This document shows positions 63,388 through 64,000 of a stretch of DNA of 64,000 nt, one piece after another. The position numbers and the translations under genes were made by a program. The notes below the pieces were generated by a model that did no database searches, was not told the origin of the DNA, and was given only the letters and a program-made list of their open reading frames with translations. Position 1 is the first letter of the stretch, and every line of letters starts with the position of its first letter. Origin of the DNA: Carya illinoinensis (Eukaryota; Streptophyta; Magnoliopsida; Fagales; Juglandaceae); assembly GCF_018687715.1 (NCBI RefSeq), contig NC_056767.1:7627001-7691000 (forward strand). The letters run 5' to 3'.

Positions 63388-64000
<613 letters not shown>

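Overview
This is plant nuclear DNA: AT-rich intergenic sequence, GT-AG introns, many microsatellites and dense retrotransposons. A SINE with a CACTTGCRGGAAACTCCTTG-type core and AT-rich 'GATGAGATGAGAT' miniature elements recall repeats I know from Fagales, so a woody eudicot, possibly Juglandaceae, is my best guess (inference from memory).

Only three host genes are supported. (1) 18009-22420 (+) is a complete five-exon oil-body-lipase-like class 3 lipase of 486 aa. (2) 33503-37558 (-) is a complete seven-exon long remorin of 572 aa. (3) 42366-63632 (-) is the catalytic 3' part of trimethylguanosine synthase TGS1; its 5' exons lie beyond the right edge. Remorin and TGS1 are adjacent and share an orientation.

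Layout. 1-1957 is repeat-rich spacer. 1958-6212 and 11795-16122 are two copies of a 4.3-kb direct repeat. Each carries an uncharacterised polyA retroposon, a TRIM element, an inverted solo LTR of the TRIM family and two MITE-like elements. Between them lies a degenerate LINE (6213-11296) truncated exactly at the repeat junction. After the lipase comes a 6-kb degenerate hAT transposon (22876-28896) that carries a broken fragment of a class II trehalose-phosphate synthase gene. Two related small hAT-like elements lie at 29829-30488 and 31144-31755. The remorin follows, then about 4.8 kb of AT-rich spacer, then TGS1.

The most striking feature is an 18.3-kb intron inside the TGS1 methyltransferase domain. 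It holds a three-level nest. LINE A (46107-62910, 14-bp target duplication with one mismatch) contains LINE B (51242-62247, target duplication of about 15 bp). LINE B contains a Copia element (55112-60692, AATAT duplication, 203-bp LTRs that read as identical). All are on the minus strand, as is TGS1. Removing the nest leaves an ordinary intron of about 1.5 kb, and the exons on either side keep the reading frame.

I found no RNA genes, CRISPR arrays or operons. Exon models are read by eye from splice signals, frame and protein-family memory; none has transcript support here.
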